A stretch of DNA of 64,000 nt from Caloramator mitchellensis (GTDB lineage: Bacteria; Bacillota; Clostridia; Clostridiales; Caloramatoraceae). Location: NCBI RefSeq assembly GCF_001440545.1, contig NZ_LKHP01000002.1, forward strand, positions 124,001 to 188,000, written 5' to 3'. Position numbers and translations under genes: made by a program. Under the pieces are notes generated by a model that saw nothing but the letters and a program-made list of their open reading frames with translations, made no database searches and was not told the DNA's origin. Shown piece by piece: positions 16,870-25,176 of the stretch. Numbering within the stretch: the stretch's first letter is position 1; each line of letters starts with the position of its first letter.

Positions 16870-19093
16870 CTTCTTCATCTATTGATTTTTGAATTTCATT
16901 TAATGCTTTCTTTAATTCTTCAATTGAGAAAGGCTTGTTGATAATATAATCTACACAATCAAGGTCATCGTTCTTCAGCTTTCCTAGCCAGCCTGTCATT
17001 AAAATAAATGCTGCATCTTTTTTTCTTTGCTTTATCATCTTTGATATCTGAACGCCTGTAATATTAGGCATTGCAAGGTCGCATATTACAACATCAAAAT
17101 TATTTTTATCGAATGTTTCGATTATTTTCTCATCATCGTTTACAACCTGTGTGTTATGGCCAAGCACCTCAAGCATCTCTGAAACTACAGCTGCAACCTG
17201 ACTTTGATCATCTATTACTAGTATGTTTAGTCTTTTCTGATTTATTGAACTAATTATCTTTTCTTCATCATTAAGCATTCTCGCCCTTCTTGGGAATCGG
17301 ATAATAAATTCACTTCCTTTATTTTCTACGCTGTTTACTTCTATATTTCCTTTCATAGAATTAATTATATTGTAAACAATATGCAACCCTAATCCATTTC
17401 CGCGTTCATTCTTAGTAGTGAAGAATGGTTCGAATATTCTTGATAGCACTTCATTATTCATTCCTATTCCATTATCTTTAACTCTAATTATCACGACATC
17501 CTTTTCATTATATGACTCAATTTCGATTTGTCCTCCATTTGGCATCGCATCAACAGCATTTGAAATTAAGTTTACGAATATTTCTCTAACCTCTGTAGTT
17601 ATCCCTTCAATAAATGAACCTGAACGCAAATTCAACCTCATTTCAATCTTTTTCTGCTCTACTTGAGCTTCATATGCCCACTTAGGCTTAGTGATTTCCA
17701 CCGAGTGAAGTATTGCCTTGTCTATATCAACCTGCTCAACTGCCTTATTTCTTTTGCTTGAAAAATCCTGAATCCTCTTAACAATTTTGGCTCCGTCCTT
17801 GGCGCTCTCCTCAATCATATCTAAATAATTACAAAGCTCACTGTCCCTAATTTTCTCCCTTAATACCTGAACATAACCTAAAATAGGAGTCAAAATATTA
17901 TTGAATTCGTGTGCAATTCCACCTGTTAGTTCTCCTAAAGCCTGGAGTTTGCTTGTTAAAACCATGCTATCCTGAATCTTTTTATATTTCTTAAATTGCA
18001 GTATAATCTTTGCTACAGTCTCACAAACTTTATATAAAAATTCTGCATTATCAAACAGTGAATTATTTGTATCTCTTGAAGCTAGCCACATATATCCAAA
18101 TATGTTATCATCATATTTAATGGGTATAACAACACTTGATGCTATATTATATCTGTTAAAAATTTCTTTATAATGTTTATCCAACTCATTTACATTTATT
18201 AGCCAATATTTAAGCCTATCGAAATTAACACTAGTCTTCTTCTTTAAATTATCTGAGAAATAAATTTCTATGATCTCATTAGGAACATTATATGAAATCA
18301 AATCAGTAATCCCTTCAGATTCATTTGCATTCATATCGACAAATCCAAAATTTGCATAGGATGTGTTGCAAATATATTTTAATGTAGTTTCGATTATTTC
18401 GCCTTCATTCTTTTTATAAGATACTTCAGTTGCTATATTGCTTATGAAATTATATATTTTACTTTCTCTAACTGATTTTTCTCTTCGTTTCAAAAATGTA
18501 TATACTATGCCCAAAGCTTCTTCATAGGAAAAACTAACAATGTCTTTGTTATGTATGAAAATCTCGTTGATTACTTTATAAATAAAATTGGGATTCAAGT
18601 GTGTAATAGCAAAGAAGCCATCAACACCAAATTTATCAAGATTGTAAATACTTAACGCTGATATAGGGTTATTACTAAAGATATCATCCAGTTTTTTCTC
18701 ATATTGATACAATATTTCTTCTCCATATTCACTTTCAAAGAAGCATTCTCTATCAGCCACCACTGCAACTCCATTAAAACCTTCCTCAATTGCATTATTA
18801 ATAGTTTTGATGAGTATCTCAGTATTTAAATAAACCTTATTTTCGACAAAATAATTATACGCCGAATCTATCAAAAGTTTTCCGCTCTTAACGAGCGCAT
18901 CAAAGCAATACCCATATTGTTCAAGGAAAAATTCCAGCTCCTTTAAATTTTGGGCATGTTTATATAATATGCACTTTTTGTTGTTTCTAAGCGCCCAATC
19001 AAAATATAGTGCAATTATATCCGTCACATTATCGTCATCTGAAGATATTAAATGATATCTGACCCCATCGCGTAAATATTTATCCAGTTGCAT
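16856..19093 (-). CDS. Hybrid sensor histidine kinase, MEDS-GAF-HisKA-HATPase-REC
   Basis: 745 residues, no membrane segments, so a cytoplasmic sensor. Residues about 1-165 resemble the MEDS (DcmR-type) sensory domain (MQLDKYLRDGVRYHLI, FFESEYGEEILYQYE). About 215-375 is GAF-like. The phosphoacceptor is H395 in GGIAHEFNNILTP. The ATPase domain has NLISNAVDAMPNGG, DNGIGM and GNGLGLHIV. A C-terminal receiver has VIDDQ, D672 in VVICDLAMPN and K720 in INKPF. The output would pass to a receiver or phosphotransfer partner not seen here. ATG follows GGGAGG. The promoter region contains a cluster of DnaA boxes, so expression may be tied to replication. A sporulation or redox role is possible but unproven. 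Confidence 0.93.
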   Translation of the reverse strand: MQLDKYLRDGVRYHLISSDDDNVTDIIALYFDWALRNNKKCILYKHAQNLKELEFFLEQYGYCFDALVKSGKLLIDSAYNYFVENKVYLNTEILIKTINNAIEEGFNGVAVVADRECFFESEYGEEILYQYEKKLDDIFSNNPISALSIYNLDKFGVDGFFAITHLNPNFIYKVINEIFIHNKDIVSFSYEEALGIVYTFLKRREKSVRESKIYNFISNIATEVSYKKNEGEIIETTLKYICNTSYANFGFVDMNANESEGITDLISYNVPNEIIEIYFSDNLKKKTSVNFDRLKYWLINVNELDKHYKEIFNRYNIASSVVIPIKYDDNIFGYMWLASRDTNNSLFDNAEFLYKVCETVAKIILQFKKYKKIQDSMVLTSKLQALGELTGGIAHEFNNILTPILGYVQVLREKIRDSELCNYLDMIEESAKDGAKIVKRIQDFSSKRNKAVEQVDIDKAILHSVEITKPKWAYEAQVEQKKIEMRLNLRSGSFIEGITTEVREIFVNLISNAVDAMPNGGQIEIESYNEKDVVIIRVKDNGIGMNNEVLSRIFEPFFTTKNERGNGLGLHIVYNIINSMKGNIEVNSVENKGSEFIIRFPRRARMLNDEEKIISSINQKRLNILVIDDQSQVAAVVSEMLEVLGHNTQVVNDDEKIIETFDKNNFDVVICDLAMPNITGVQISKMIKQRKKDAAFILMTGWLGKLKNDDLDCVDYIINKPFSIEELKKALNEIQKSIDEEEAVS

Positions 19094-19203
19094 TTTTTCC
19101 TCCCAATTCTACAATATTCTACAATGATATTACTACATTTTTGTAACAATTTGCAATATATAATTTATGGATACTTAGTTGACTTTTTAAAATATTATGT
19201 AAA

Positions 19204-19340
19204 TTATCCACACCATCCACAGGGTTATCCACATTTTTGTGTTAGTATTTTCAATTACTATATATTTTTCTCCACATTATCCACAGTTAATCGGTTTATT
19301 AATTACAAAGAAATCCACAAAGGTTCGAAAATTATCTACA
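19204..19340. promoter_or_regulatory. Cluster of DnaA boxes
   Basis: Three perfect TTATCCACA boxes (19204-19212, 19225-19233, 19277-19285), one near box TTATCTACA (19332-19340) and partial boxes around 19213 and 19311, all in the same orientation within 137 bp. The gap lies upstream of the histidine kinase and downstream of tsaD. No dnaA, dnaN or other origin gene is nearby, so this looks like a titration or regulatory cluster rather than oriC. Confidence 0.8.
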
Positions 19341-19346
19341 TTTTTT

Positions 19347-20369
19347 TCACAGCTTTTCCCCAATTTTTAGATTTGGATAGGCATTAATTGACAAGCTCGA
19401 CACCCTTCCTTTTTTGTATGCATAGTAACCCGAAGCTGCAATCATTGCTGCATTATCCGTGCATAACTCTATAGATGGATAGTAAAACTCAAATCCATAT
19501 TTTTTACATAACAAACTTAATTCGTCCCTTAACCTTGAATTTGCCGCAACCCCTCCTGCAAGTGCAACCTTATTTATCTTTTTAAGTTTAGCTGCTCTTA
19601 TTGTCTTATTCGCTAAAACCTCTACAACGGACTTTTGAAAACTTGCAGCAACATCCTCTTTTTTTATTTCTATTCCTTGCATGCTCATTTTATTCAAATA
19701 ATTTAAGACAGCTGATTTTAAGCCGCTAAATGAAAAATCGAATGATTCCTCCTCAAGATAAGCCCTTGGAAAGTCAATTGCATCTTCATTTCCCTGCCTT
19801 GCAATTTTATCTATCAAAGGTCCTCCTGGATATCCAAGCCCTAATGCCCTAGCAATTTTATCAAATGCTTCACCAGCTGCATCGTCCCTTGTCTTTCCTA
19901 TTATCTCATATGTATCGTAATCTTCTATGTAAACCAAATGGCTGTGTCCTCCCGAAACAACAAGGCATAAAAAAGGAGGCTCCAAATACTTATGTTGAAT
20001 ATAGTTTGCACTGATATGCCCTTCTATGTGATTAACTCCAATAAGTGGCTTTTTCAATGATAATGAAAGCCCCTTTGCATAGGATAAACCTACTAATAAA
20101 GCACCAACAAGCCCCGGACCATAAGTTGGGGCAATCAAATCAATATCGCTAAATTTAATACCAGCCTCTTTTATTGCTTCTTCAACTATCAAGCTAATTA
20201 TCTCAACGTGTTTTCTTGAAGCAACCTCGGGCACAACTCCCCCAAATCTCTTATGTATATCAATCTGAGAATAGATTACATTAGAAAGAACTTCCCTTCC
20301 ATTTAACACAACTGCTGCAGAAGTTTCATCGCAGCTTGTTTCAATTCCTAATGTTAAAAATCTCTCCAT
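19347..20369 (-). CDS. tsaD: tRNA N6-adenosine threonylcarbamoyltransferase TsaD
   Basis: 340 residues. Transfers the threonylcarbamoyl group to A37 of ANN-decoding tRNAs with TsaB/TsaE. Seen: the N-terminal [15 protein letters not shown] ATPase fold, the metal site [11 protein letters not shown], the phosphate loop [13 protein letters not shown], and [19 protein letters not shown] follows AAAGGAG. The gene stands alone; tsaB/tsaE are not adjacent in this window. The downstream gap is the DnaA-box cluster. Confidence 0.97.
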   Translation of the reverse strand: MERFLTLGIETSCDETSAAVVLNGREVLSNVIYSQIDIHKRFGGVVPEVASRKHVEIISLIVEEAIKEAGIKFSDIDLIAPTYGPGLVGALLVGLSYAKGLSLSLKKPLIGVNHIEGHISANYIQHKYLEPPFLCLVVSGGHSHLVYIEDYDTYEIIGKTRDDAAGEAFDKIARALGLGYPGGPLIDKIARQGNEDAIDFPRAYLEEESFDFSFSGLKSAVLNYLNKMSMQGIEIKKEDVAASFQKSVVEVLANKTIRAAKLKKINKVALAGGVAANSRLRDELSLLCKKYGFEFYYPSIELCTDNAAMIAASGYYAYKKGRVSSLSINAYPNLKIGEKL

Positions 20370-20498
20370 AACTTCGCTCCTTTAGTTACTATTAATGACT
20401 TCGATATAATTATTATATCATGTCGACAAAAATTTCTACATTTTTCGTCAAAAAATATTAGTTTTTTACAAAATCTTAACACACAAAATTAAAAATGG

Positions 20499-20507
20499 TG
20501 CTATAAT
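20499..20507 (+). promoter_or_regulatory. Extended -10 promoter of a small RNA
   Basis: TGCTATAAT is a perfect extended -10 (TGnTATAAT). A weak TTAACA lies 20 bp further up (20476-20481), longer than ideal, as is often tolerated with an extended -10. It points away from tsaD towards the terminator at 20551-20577. Confidence 0.55.
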
Positions 20508-20513
20508 AATATT

Positions 20514-20577
20514 GCGGCAACAAAAAACCCCAACCCATTTACCCAATCAACCCGGGATCCCCCCGGGACTTTTTTTT
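20514..20577 (+). ncRNA. Candidate ~64-nt C-rich small RNA
   Basis: A promoter (20499-20507) and a strong terminator on the plus strand enclose about 64 nt without any reading frame: both neighbours are on the minus strand. The 5' half is single-stranded and C/A-rich (ACCCCAACCC, TTTACCCAATC), suited to pairing with Shine-Dalgarno sequences. The 3' half is a GC-only hairpin followed by eight T. Size and C-rich motifs recall CsfG-type sRNAs of endospore formers, but I cannot confirm homology. Confidence 0.5.
20551..20577 (+). terminator. Strong terminator of the small RNA
   Basis: CCCGGG-ATCCC-CCCGGG followed by AC and eight T. The T-tract is on the plus strand, so it does not serve the minus-strand nitroreductase or tsaD genes. 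The pure GC stem stands out in this AT-rich window. Confidence 0.85.
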
Positions 20578-20584
20578 ATCTAAA

Positions 20585-21364
20585 CTATCCTTCTAAAATG
20601 CTCAGGATATAAGTCAAATCATCCTTATCCTCTTTGTCTAACCTTTTAAAATCTACGCTTAGTTTAAAATATTCAGCTGCTACCTTCAAATGCTGAAGGG
20701 CAATGCCTATATCAATTTTATTCATATCCTTAATATGCTGAGATTTTTTATTAGTCTTTATATATACATCGACTATATTATTGTATTTAATAAATCTCCA
20801 AGGCTGGCTGTTCATTGCAGAAGGCGCAACCCTTACAGCATCCATTACATACTTCCACTGCTCGTCAAAATCCCCATCGCAAAATTCGTCTATTCCTAAT
20901 CTTTTTGCTCCTACAAGCATTTTAATATAATCTATCCCTTTAGAAGGGTATCCAAATGCAAGAACTATAACTGTTTCATGACCATCTTTAACCTCTATTA
21001 CTTCCTGAACTTTATTTTTATCATAAAATCCACCTATATAGCATGTTCCAAGGCCCATTTCAGTCATTTTTAGAACCAAGTCTTCAAGTGCATATCCAAC
21101 GTTTTCAAGATACCCTTCTCTTTTTTCAGAAGTAACTACTAAATAATGGGGCGCAATTATTTTCCCATAGCTTCCTATAAGCCCTTTTAACACGTTTTGC
21201 ATCTTACTTCCATCTTCGACAACGTGTATGTCAAAGTCAATGTCGAATAATTTATTAGGATACTTTGCAAGTTCCTTAATCTCTTCCAAAAGTGCAAATG
21301 CTATCTCCTCATCCTGATATTTTCTAACTGACCTTCTTTTAAATATGGCCTCATACTCCCCCAT
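20585..21364 (-). CDS. Nitroreductase-family flavoprotein (TM1586 type)
   Basis: 259 residues. FMN-dependent NAD(P)H oxidoreductase fold; substrate unknown. Seen: an N-terminal FKRRSVRKYQDEE FMN-phosphate motif, MGLGTCYIGGFYDKNK in the middle, and a second half-copy with DAVRVAPSAMNSQPWRF, which is the internal duplication typical of the larger TM1586-type nitroreductases. ATG follows TTGGAGG. It is the last gene of a row iscS-thiI-this gene, 24 bp after thiI, and probably cotranscribed. Confidence 0.9.
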   Translation of the reverse strand: MGEYEAIFKRRSVRKYQDEEIAFALLEEIKELAKYPNKLFDIDFDIHVVEDGSKMQNVLKGLIGSYGKIIAPHYLVVTSEKREGYLENVGYALEDLVLKMTEMGLGTCYIGGFYDKNKVQEVIEVKDGHETVIVLAFGYPSKGIDYIKMLVGAKRLGIDEFCDGDFDEQWKYVMDAVRVAPSAMNSQPWRFIKYNNIVDVYIKTNKKSQHIKDMNKIDIGIALQHLKVAAEYFKLSVDFKRLDKEDKDDLTYILSILEG

Positions 21365-21388
21365 AAATATCCTCCAATTTAACAGAAT

Positions 21389-22525
21389 TTATACTATAAT
21401 TATTTCAGCATTGCTAACAGCATCGTCTATAAGTCCTTTGATGTCCAATACTTCCTCAGATTTTTGTATGTCGCAAAGCCTTGGTTTTGTTTTAGGGTGC
21501 TTTGGAACAAATATAGTGCAGCAATCCTCATAAGGAAGAATTGATGTTTCATAAGTGTCTATTCTTCTTGCAATGTCCATAATATCAACCTTATCCATAC
21601 CAACAAGAGGTCTAAAAACAGGCATTGAGACAGCATTGTTTGTAACATACATGCTCTCAAGAGTCTGGCTTGCTACCTGTCCTAAACTCTCCCCTGTCGC
21701 AAGACACATCGCACCCTCTTTTTTCGCTATTTCCTCGGCAATACTCATCATAAATCTTCTCATAATGATAGTAAGTTCATCTTCTCTACATTTTTCAATA
21801 ATCTCCATCTGAATTTTTGTAAATGGAACAACATATAGTTTCAAATTTCCAGTGAATTCAGCTAATTTTTTAGCAAGGCTTATAACTTTTTCTTTAGCCC
21901 TTTCGCTTGTATACGGGTGGCTGTGATAATAAACCGAGATAAGCTCAAGTCCTCTTTTAGCAAGCATATATCCAGCAACCGGGCTGTCTATTCCTCCAGA
22001 TAAAAGCAATACTCCCTTTCCTGCGCTCTTATACGGCATTCCACCCTGCCCTTGAATAAAATTAGAATAAACATATGCGTCGTTTCTTATTTCTACAGTA
22101 AGAACAACCTCAGGTTTATGAACATCAACTGATATATCCTTTATGTTTTTAAGTATTTCTCCCCCTATTTTCTTTGAAACCTCAAGAGAATTTAGAGGGA
22201 ATTTTTTGTCCTGCCTCTTACACTCTACCTTAAATGTTTTAAATTGAATATCCTTTAAAACATCAACAGCTGCCTTTGCAATACTTTCCATATCCTTATC
22301 GACTACAACAGCCTCCGCAACTCCTAAAACTCCAAAAACCTTGTTTACCTTTTCAAGCATGTCTTCTGTATAATTCTCAATTATTATTCTCCCCTGCTCC
22401 TTTGTAATCTTTGCCTCTCTTCCTATCTTGTTTCTAATGTTTCTAATTAGAAGGTCCTCAAAAACCTTTCTATTAAGACCCTTCAATGTTATCTCGCTGG
22501 AATACTTCACTAGTAGTTTTTTCAT
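21389..22525 (-). CDS. thiI: tRNA 4-thiouridine synthase ThiI
   Basis: 378 residues. Adenylates U8 of tRNA and inserts sulfur taken from a cysteine desulfurase persulfide; also linked to thiamine thiazole sulfur transfer. Seen: an N-terminal ferredoxin-like and THUMP region (about 1-165), PP-loop LLLSGGIDSPVAGYM (about 177-191), and DCCTIFVPKHPKTKP near the end. The rhodanese domain of the enterobacterial enzyme is absent, as is usual in firmicutes. Its ATG overlaps the iscS stop in ATGA, which means translational coupling with its sulfur donor. Confidence 0.97.
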   Translation of the reverse strand: MKKLLVKYSSEITLKGLNRKVFEDLLIRNIRNKIGREAKITKEQGRIIIENYTEDMLEKVNKVFGVLGVAEAVVVDKDMESIAKAAVDVLKDIQFKTFKVECKRQDKKFPLNSLEVSKKIGGEILKNIKDISVDVHKPEVVLTVEIRNDAYVYSNFIQGQGGMPYKSAGKGVLLLSGGIDSPVAGYMLAKRGLELISVYYHSHPYTSERAKEKVISLAKKLAEFTGNLKLYVVPFTKIQMEIIEKCREDELTIIMRRFMMSIAEEIAKKEGAMCLATGESLGQVASQTLESMYVTNNAVSMPVFRPLVGMDKVDIMDIARRIDTYETSILPYEDCCTIFVPKHPKTKPRLCDIQKSEEVLDIKGLIDDAVSNAEIIIV

Positions 22526-23664
22526 CTTTTGAACCTCCTCAAAAACTTTAACAAATTCTTTAGTGCATCGATTGTTTTGTCGACCTCTTGGATTTCATTC
22601 ATGTGCGAAAAGCTAAATCTAATGGTTCCTTCAATAGCATCTTCATTAAGTCCTATTTCTGGGAGAACATAGTTTTTATGCCCTGCTTTTTTTGCAGAAC
22701 ATGCTGAGCCTGTCGAAACATAAATTTTATAATCCTCAAGCCCATGAAGCAGCACCTCTCCCCTTACCCCTAAAAACGAAACGCTCAAAACATTGTTTAT
22801 ATGTTTATCATCAAATGGACTGTTGACTATACAATCATCTATTTCACTTAACCTCTTTATGAAATGCATTTTAATTTCTTTAACTTTTTCTATATTTTTC
22901 TCAATATTATTATATGCAAAATCACAGGCTACACCAAAACCAGATATCCCCGGAACGTTTTCTGTTCCCGACCTCAAATCCTTCTCCTGTCCGCCCCCTG
23001 TTAAAAGGGATTTCAATTTCAAGTCCTTTTTTACATACAGAGCACCAACTCCCTTAGGTCCATGTATTTTATGGGCACTTAAGGATAAAAAGTCGGCATC
23101 CAGTTTCTTTACATCTATTTTTATCTTCCCCAATGCTTGAACAGCATCAAAATGTATTTTTGCCTTCTTGCTCTTTTCTCTTACAATTTTGATTATATCC
23201 TCAACTGGTTGAATTGACCCTATTTCATTGTTAACATACATAATGGTCACAAGCCTTGTGTTATCCTTTATAGAATTTTTCAGTTCATCTAAATTTATTA
23301 TTCCATCCTTATCGACCGATAAATATGTAGCCTCAATCCCATCTTCTTCTAACTGTTTAACGGCCTGAATGACGCTCTTATGCTCTATTTTAGTCGTTAT
23401 AACATGGTCGCCTTTTTTCAAAAGCCCTTTGATAACTGTATTATTTGCCTCGGTTCCGCCAGATGTGAAAAATATTTCATTAGGACCTGCATTAATAATC
23501 CTCGCTACTCTTTCCCTTGCACTGCTCAGCTTTTTTTCTGCTTCAATTCCTAATCTGTGTGCCGACGAAGGATTTCCAAAATAATTAGTCAAACAATCCA
23601 TTACCTCGTCTACTACTTCTTTATATGGCTTAGTTGTCGCGCTATTGTCAAAATATATCATCAT
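22522..23664 (-). CDS. Cysteine desulfurase (IscS/NifS class)
   Basis: 380 residues, PLP enzyme turning cysteine into alanine plus enzyme-bound persulfide. Seen: YFDNSATTKPYKEV at the start, FTSGGTEANNTV, the PLP Lys in SLSAHKIHGPKGVGALY (about 200), and the active Cys in STGSACSAKKAGH (about 323). Coupled to thiI by a four-base overlap, so this paralogue most likely feeds tRNA thiolation (NifZ/IscS-like partner of ThiI). Start ATG 23664, or the adjacent ATG, after AGGAGGTC. Confidence 0.96.
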   Translation of the reverse strand: MMIYFDNSATTKPYKEVVDEVMDCLTNYFGNPSSAHRLGIEAEKKLSSARERVARIINAGPNEIFFTSGGTEANNTVIKGLLKKGDHVITTKIEHKSVIQAVKQLEEDGIEATYLSVDKDGIINLDELKNSIKDNTRLVTIMYVNNEIGSIQPVEDIIKIVREKSKKAKIHFDAVQALGKIKIDVKKLDADFLSLSAHKIHGPKGVGALYVKKDLKLKSLLTGGGQEKDLRSGTENVPGISGFGVACDFAYNNIEKNIEKVKEIKMHFIKRLSEIDDCIVNSPFDDKHINNVLSVSFLGVRGEVLLHGLEDYKIYVSTGSACSAKKAGHKNYVLPEIGLNEDAIEGTIRFSFSHMNEIQEVDKTIDALKNLLKFLRRFKR

Positions 23665-23677
23665 CCGACCTCCTAAA

Positions 23678-24361
23678 TCATTTGTATAGCAATTTAATAA
23701 TAAAAATTATAGCTAATAGTATTGGCTGATGAATCAAATAAATAACCAATGAATTTCTGCTTATAAAGTTAATAAATACTAAATCAAAATACATTTTAAA
23801 TATGCTCTGTTTTTTATAATAATATAACTTGTATGCTAAAATTCCAACAATGAAAATTGATATATATGGGAAAATTGGATAGTAATCTATCGAAGCAAAG
23901 CTCCTGTAATAAAGCCCAAATGGAATCAATAAAAACGTATCAACAAACATTTTGTCAAATACTAATCCCATAAAGAATGAAAAAACAGCAAGTATAAGCA
24001 AAACACCATTGTTTAATCTATAAAGTAATGGATACAGCATCATGCAAGCGCCAAGAAAATGAAGTATCCCAAACCTGACATACTCACCTCTTATAAAAAT
24101 AAAAGTTGCTAATGTAATTATCATTCCAAATCCAAAAACCTTTAATCCTCTTTTAAATGTATCTTTGCTAAAACCACTTGAAATTCCTGATACAAAAATA
24201 AACAAAAATGCTGCCGTCTTTCCTACAATTGTCCATCCTAATCCCTCAAAATTTATGTTCTTATCGAGATAGTATGTTATGTCATATGCTAGGTGATATA
24301 AAACCATTAAAACGATTGCAATAAACCTTAATATATCTATTTCAAATATTCTTTTTTTCAT
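23678..24361 (-). CDS. DUF1624 / HGSNAT-like membrane protein
   Basis: 227 residues with seven or so hydrophobic helices. It resembles the heparan-alpha-glucosaminide N-acetyltransferase-like (DUF1624) family: RIFEIDILRFIAIVLMVLYH at the N-terminus with the conserved D-R-H pattern, FLFIFVSGISSGFSKDTFKRG, and FGILHFLGACM. These proteins probably acylate surface or cell-wall sugars across the membrane; the substrate is unknown. ATG follows GAGGGGG. 13 bp before iscS and 9 bp after the Uma2 gene, so part of the same row. Confidence 0.87.
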   Translation of the reverse strand: MKKRIFEIDILRFIAIVLMVLYHLAYDITYYLDKNINFEGLGWTIVGKTAAFLFIFVSGISSGFSKDTFKRGLKVFGFGMIITLATFIFIRGEYVRFGILHFLGACMMLYPLLYRLNNGVLLILAVFSFFMGLVFDKMFVDTFLLIPFGLYYRSFASIDYYPIFPYISIFIVGILAYKLYYYKKQSIFKMYFDLVFINFISRNSLVIYLIHQPILLAIIFIIKLLYK

Positions 24362-24370
24362 AGTTCCCCC

Positions 24371-24949
24371 TCAAAAATTAAAAATTTCCTTTAAATTAAT
24401 ATTCAAGTCATCAAATATATTAACCTTTACTAAATCATTTTCACTATATATAAAAGGTTTTCCATATTCCCCATTCTTGCTTAAAATAAAGACCATTACT
24501 ATTTTATCAACAGGATTGACAATCCAATATTCCTTAACCTTATGTTTTTCATAAAGGTTCAATTTTCTAATATAATCTACGGAGGCACTTGATGGTGAAA
24601 CTATCTCAATTATCATGTCTGGGGCTCCTAAGCATCCCTTGTCATCGAGCTTTGTTTTATCACATATTATAGAAATATCTGGCTGCACAACACAGTCTAT
24701 CTCATCCTCAGTCTGCCCTTCCTTAATAAATCTTACATCAAAAGGTGCAGCATATGCCCTACATTCTTTATTCAACAAGTAAGTAGAAATTATCCTGGAA
24801 AAATTCATTGAAACTTCCTGATGTATTCTTGATGGAGCAACCATATTGTATATAATGCCATCTATTATTTCAATATTCTCCCCTTCTTTGGTGTTTAGAT
24901 AGTCTCTATAGGTAAACTTCCTATCAATTTTTTTCGCAGATTCACCCAT
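24371..24949 (-). CDS. Uma2-family PD-(D/E)xK nuclease-like protein
   Basis: 192 residues of the DUF820/Uma2 family. Seen: KFTYRDYLNTKEG at the N-terminus, VVQPDISIICDK with the catalytic-type Asp, PDMIIEIVSPSSASVDYIRK with the Glu, and LNLYEKHKVKEYWIVNP with the Lys. The fold is that of restriction-type nucleases, but the role is unknown; such genes multiply in genomes and may be mobile-element-associated. ATG behind AGGGAGC. First gene of the row that leads into iscS-thiI. Confidence 0.9.
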   Translation of the reverse strand: MGESAKKIDRKFTYRDYLNTKEGENIEIIDGIIYNMVAPSRIHQEVSMNFSRIISTYLLNKECRAYAAPFDVRFIKEGQTEDEIDCVVQPDISIICDKTKLDDKGCLGAPDMIIEIVSPSSASVDYIRKLNLYEKHKVKEYWIVNPVDKIVMVFILSKNGEYGKPFIYSENDLVKVNIFDDLNINLKEIFNF

Positions 24950-25070
24950 AAAATCAGCTCCCTAAAACTTTTAATTTAATATTACATAATATAGGTAAAA
25001 TATTCAATACAGACATGTCATTTTGTTTGAACTGTCTCAAATAAAATATTTCGCTTTCTATGACACAAAC

Positions 25071-25104
25071 AAGCCCTATGATATGAATTCAAATCATAGG
25101 GCTT
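25071..25104 (-). terminator. Hairpin after the GH13 glucosidase gene
   Basis: Perfect 12-bp stem AAGCCCTATGAT / ATCATAGGGCTT with a 10-base loop, 72 bp beyond the glucosidase stop. On the minus strand it is followed by GTTTGTGTC, a poor T-tract. Confidence 0.65.
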
Positions 25105-25176
25105 TATATTTGTGTTTTTAATATATTTGATTCAGTTTCGTTAGAACAACAGATAATAATAATTCTACAATTTATT

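Noticed and set aside
19204-19340. Chromosomal origin of replication
   Set aside because: DnaA boxes are present but there is no dnaA, dnaN, rpmH or AT-rich unwinding element with typical spacing; a regulatory or titration cluster is simpler.
20551-20577. Terminator of the nitroreductase or tsaD gene
   Set aside because: Its T-tract lies on the plus strand, whereas both genes run on the minus strand.
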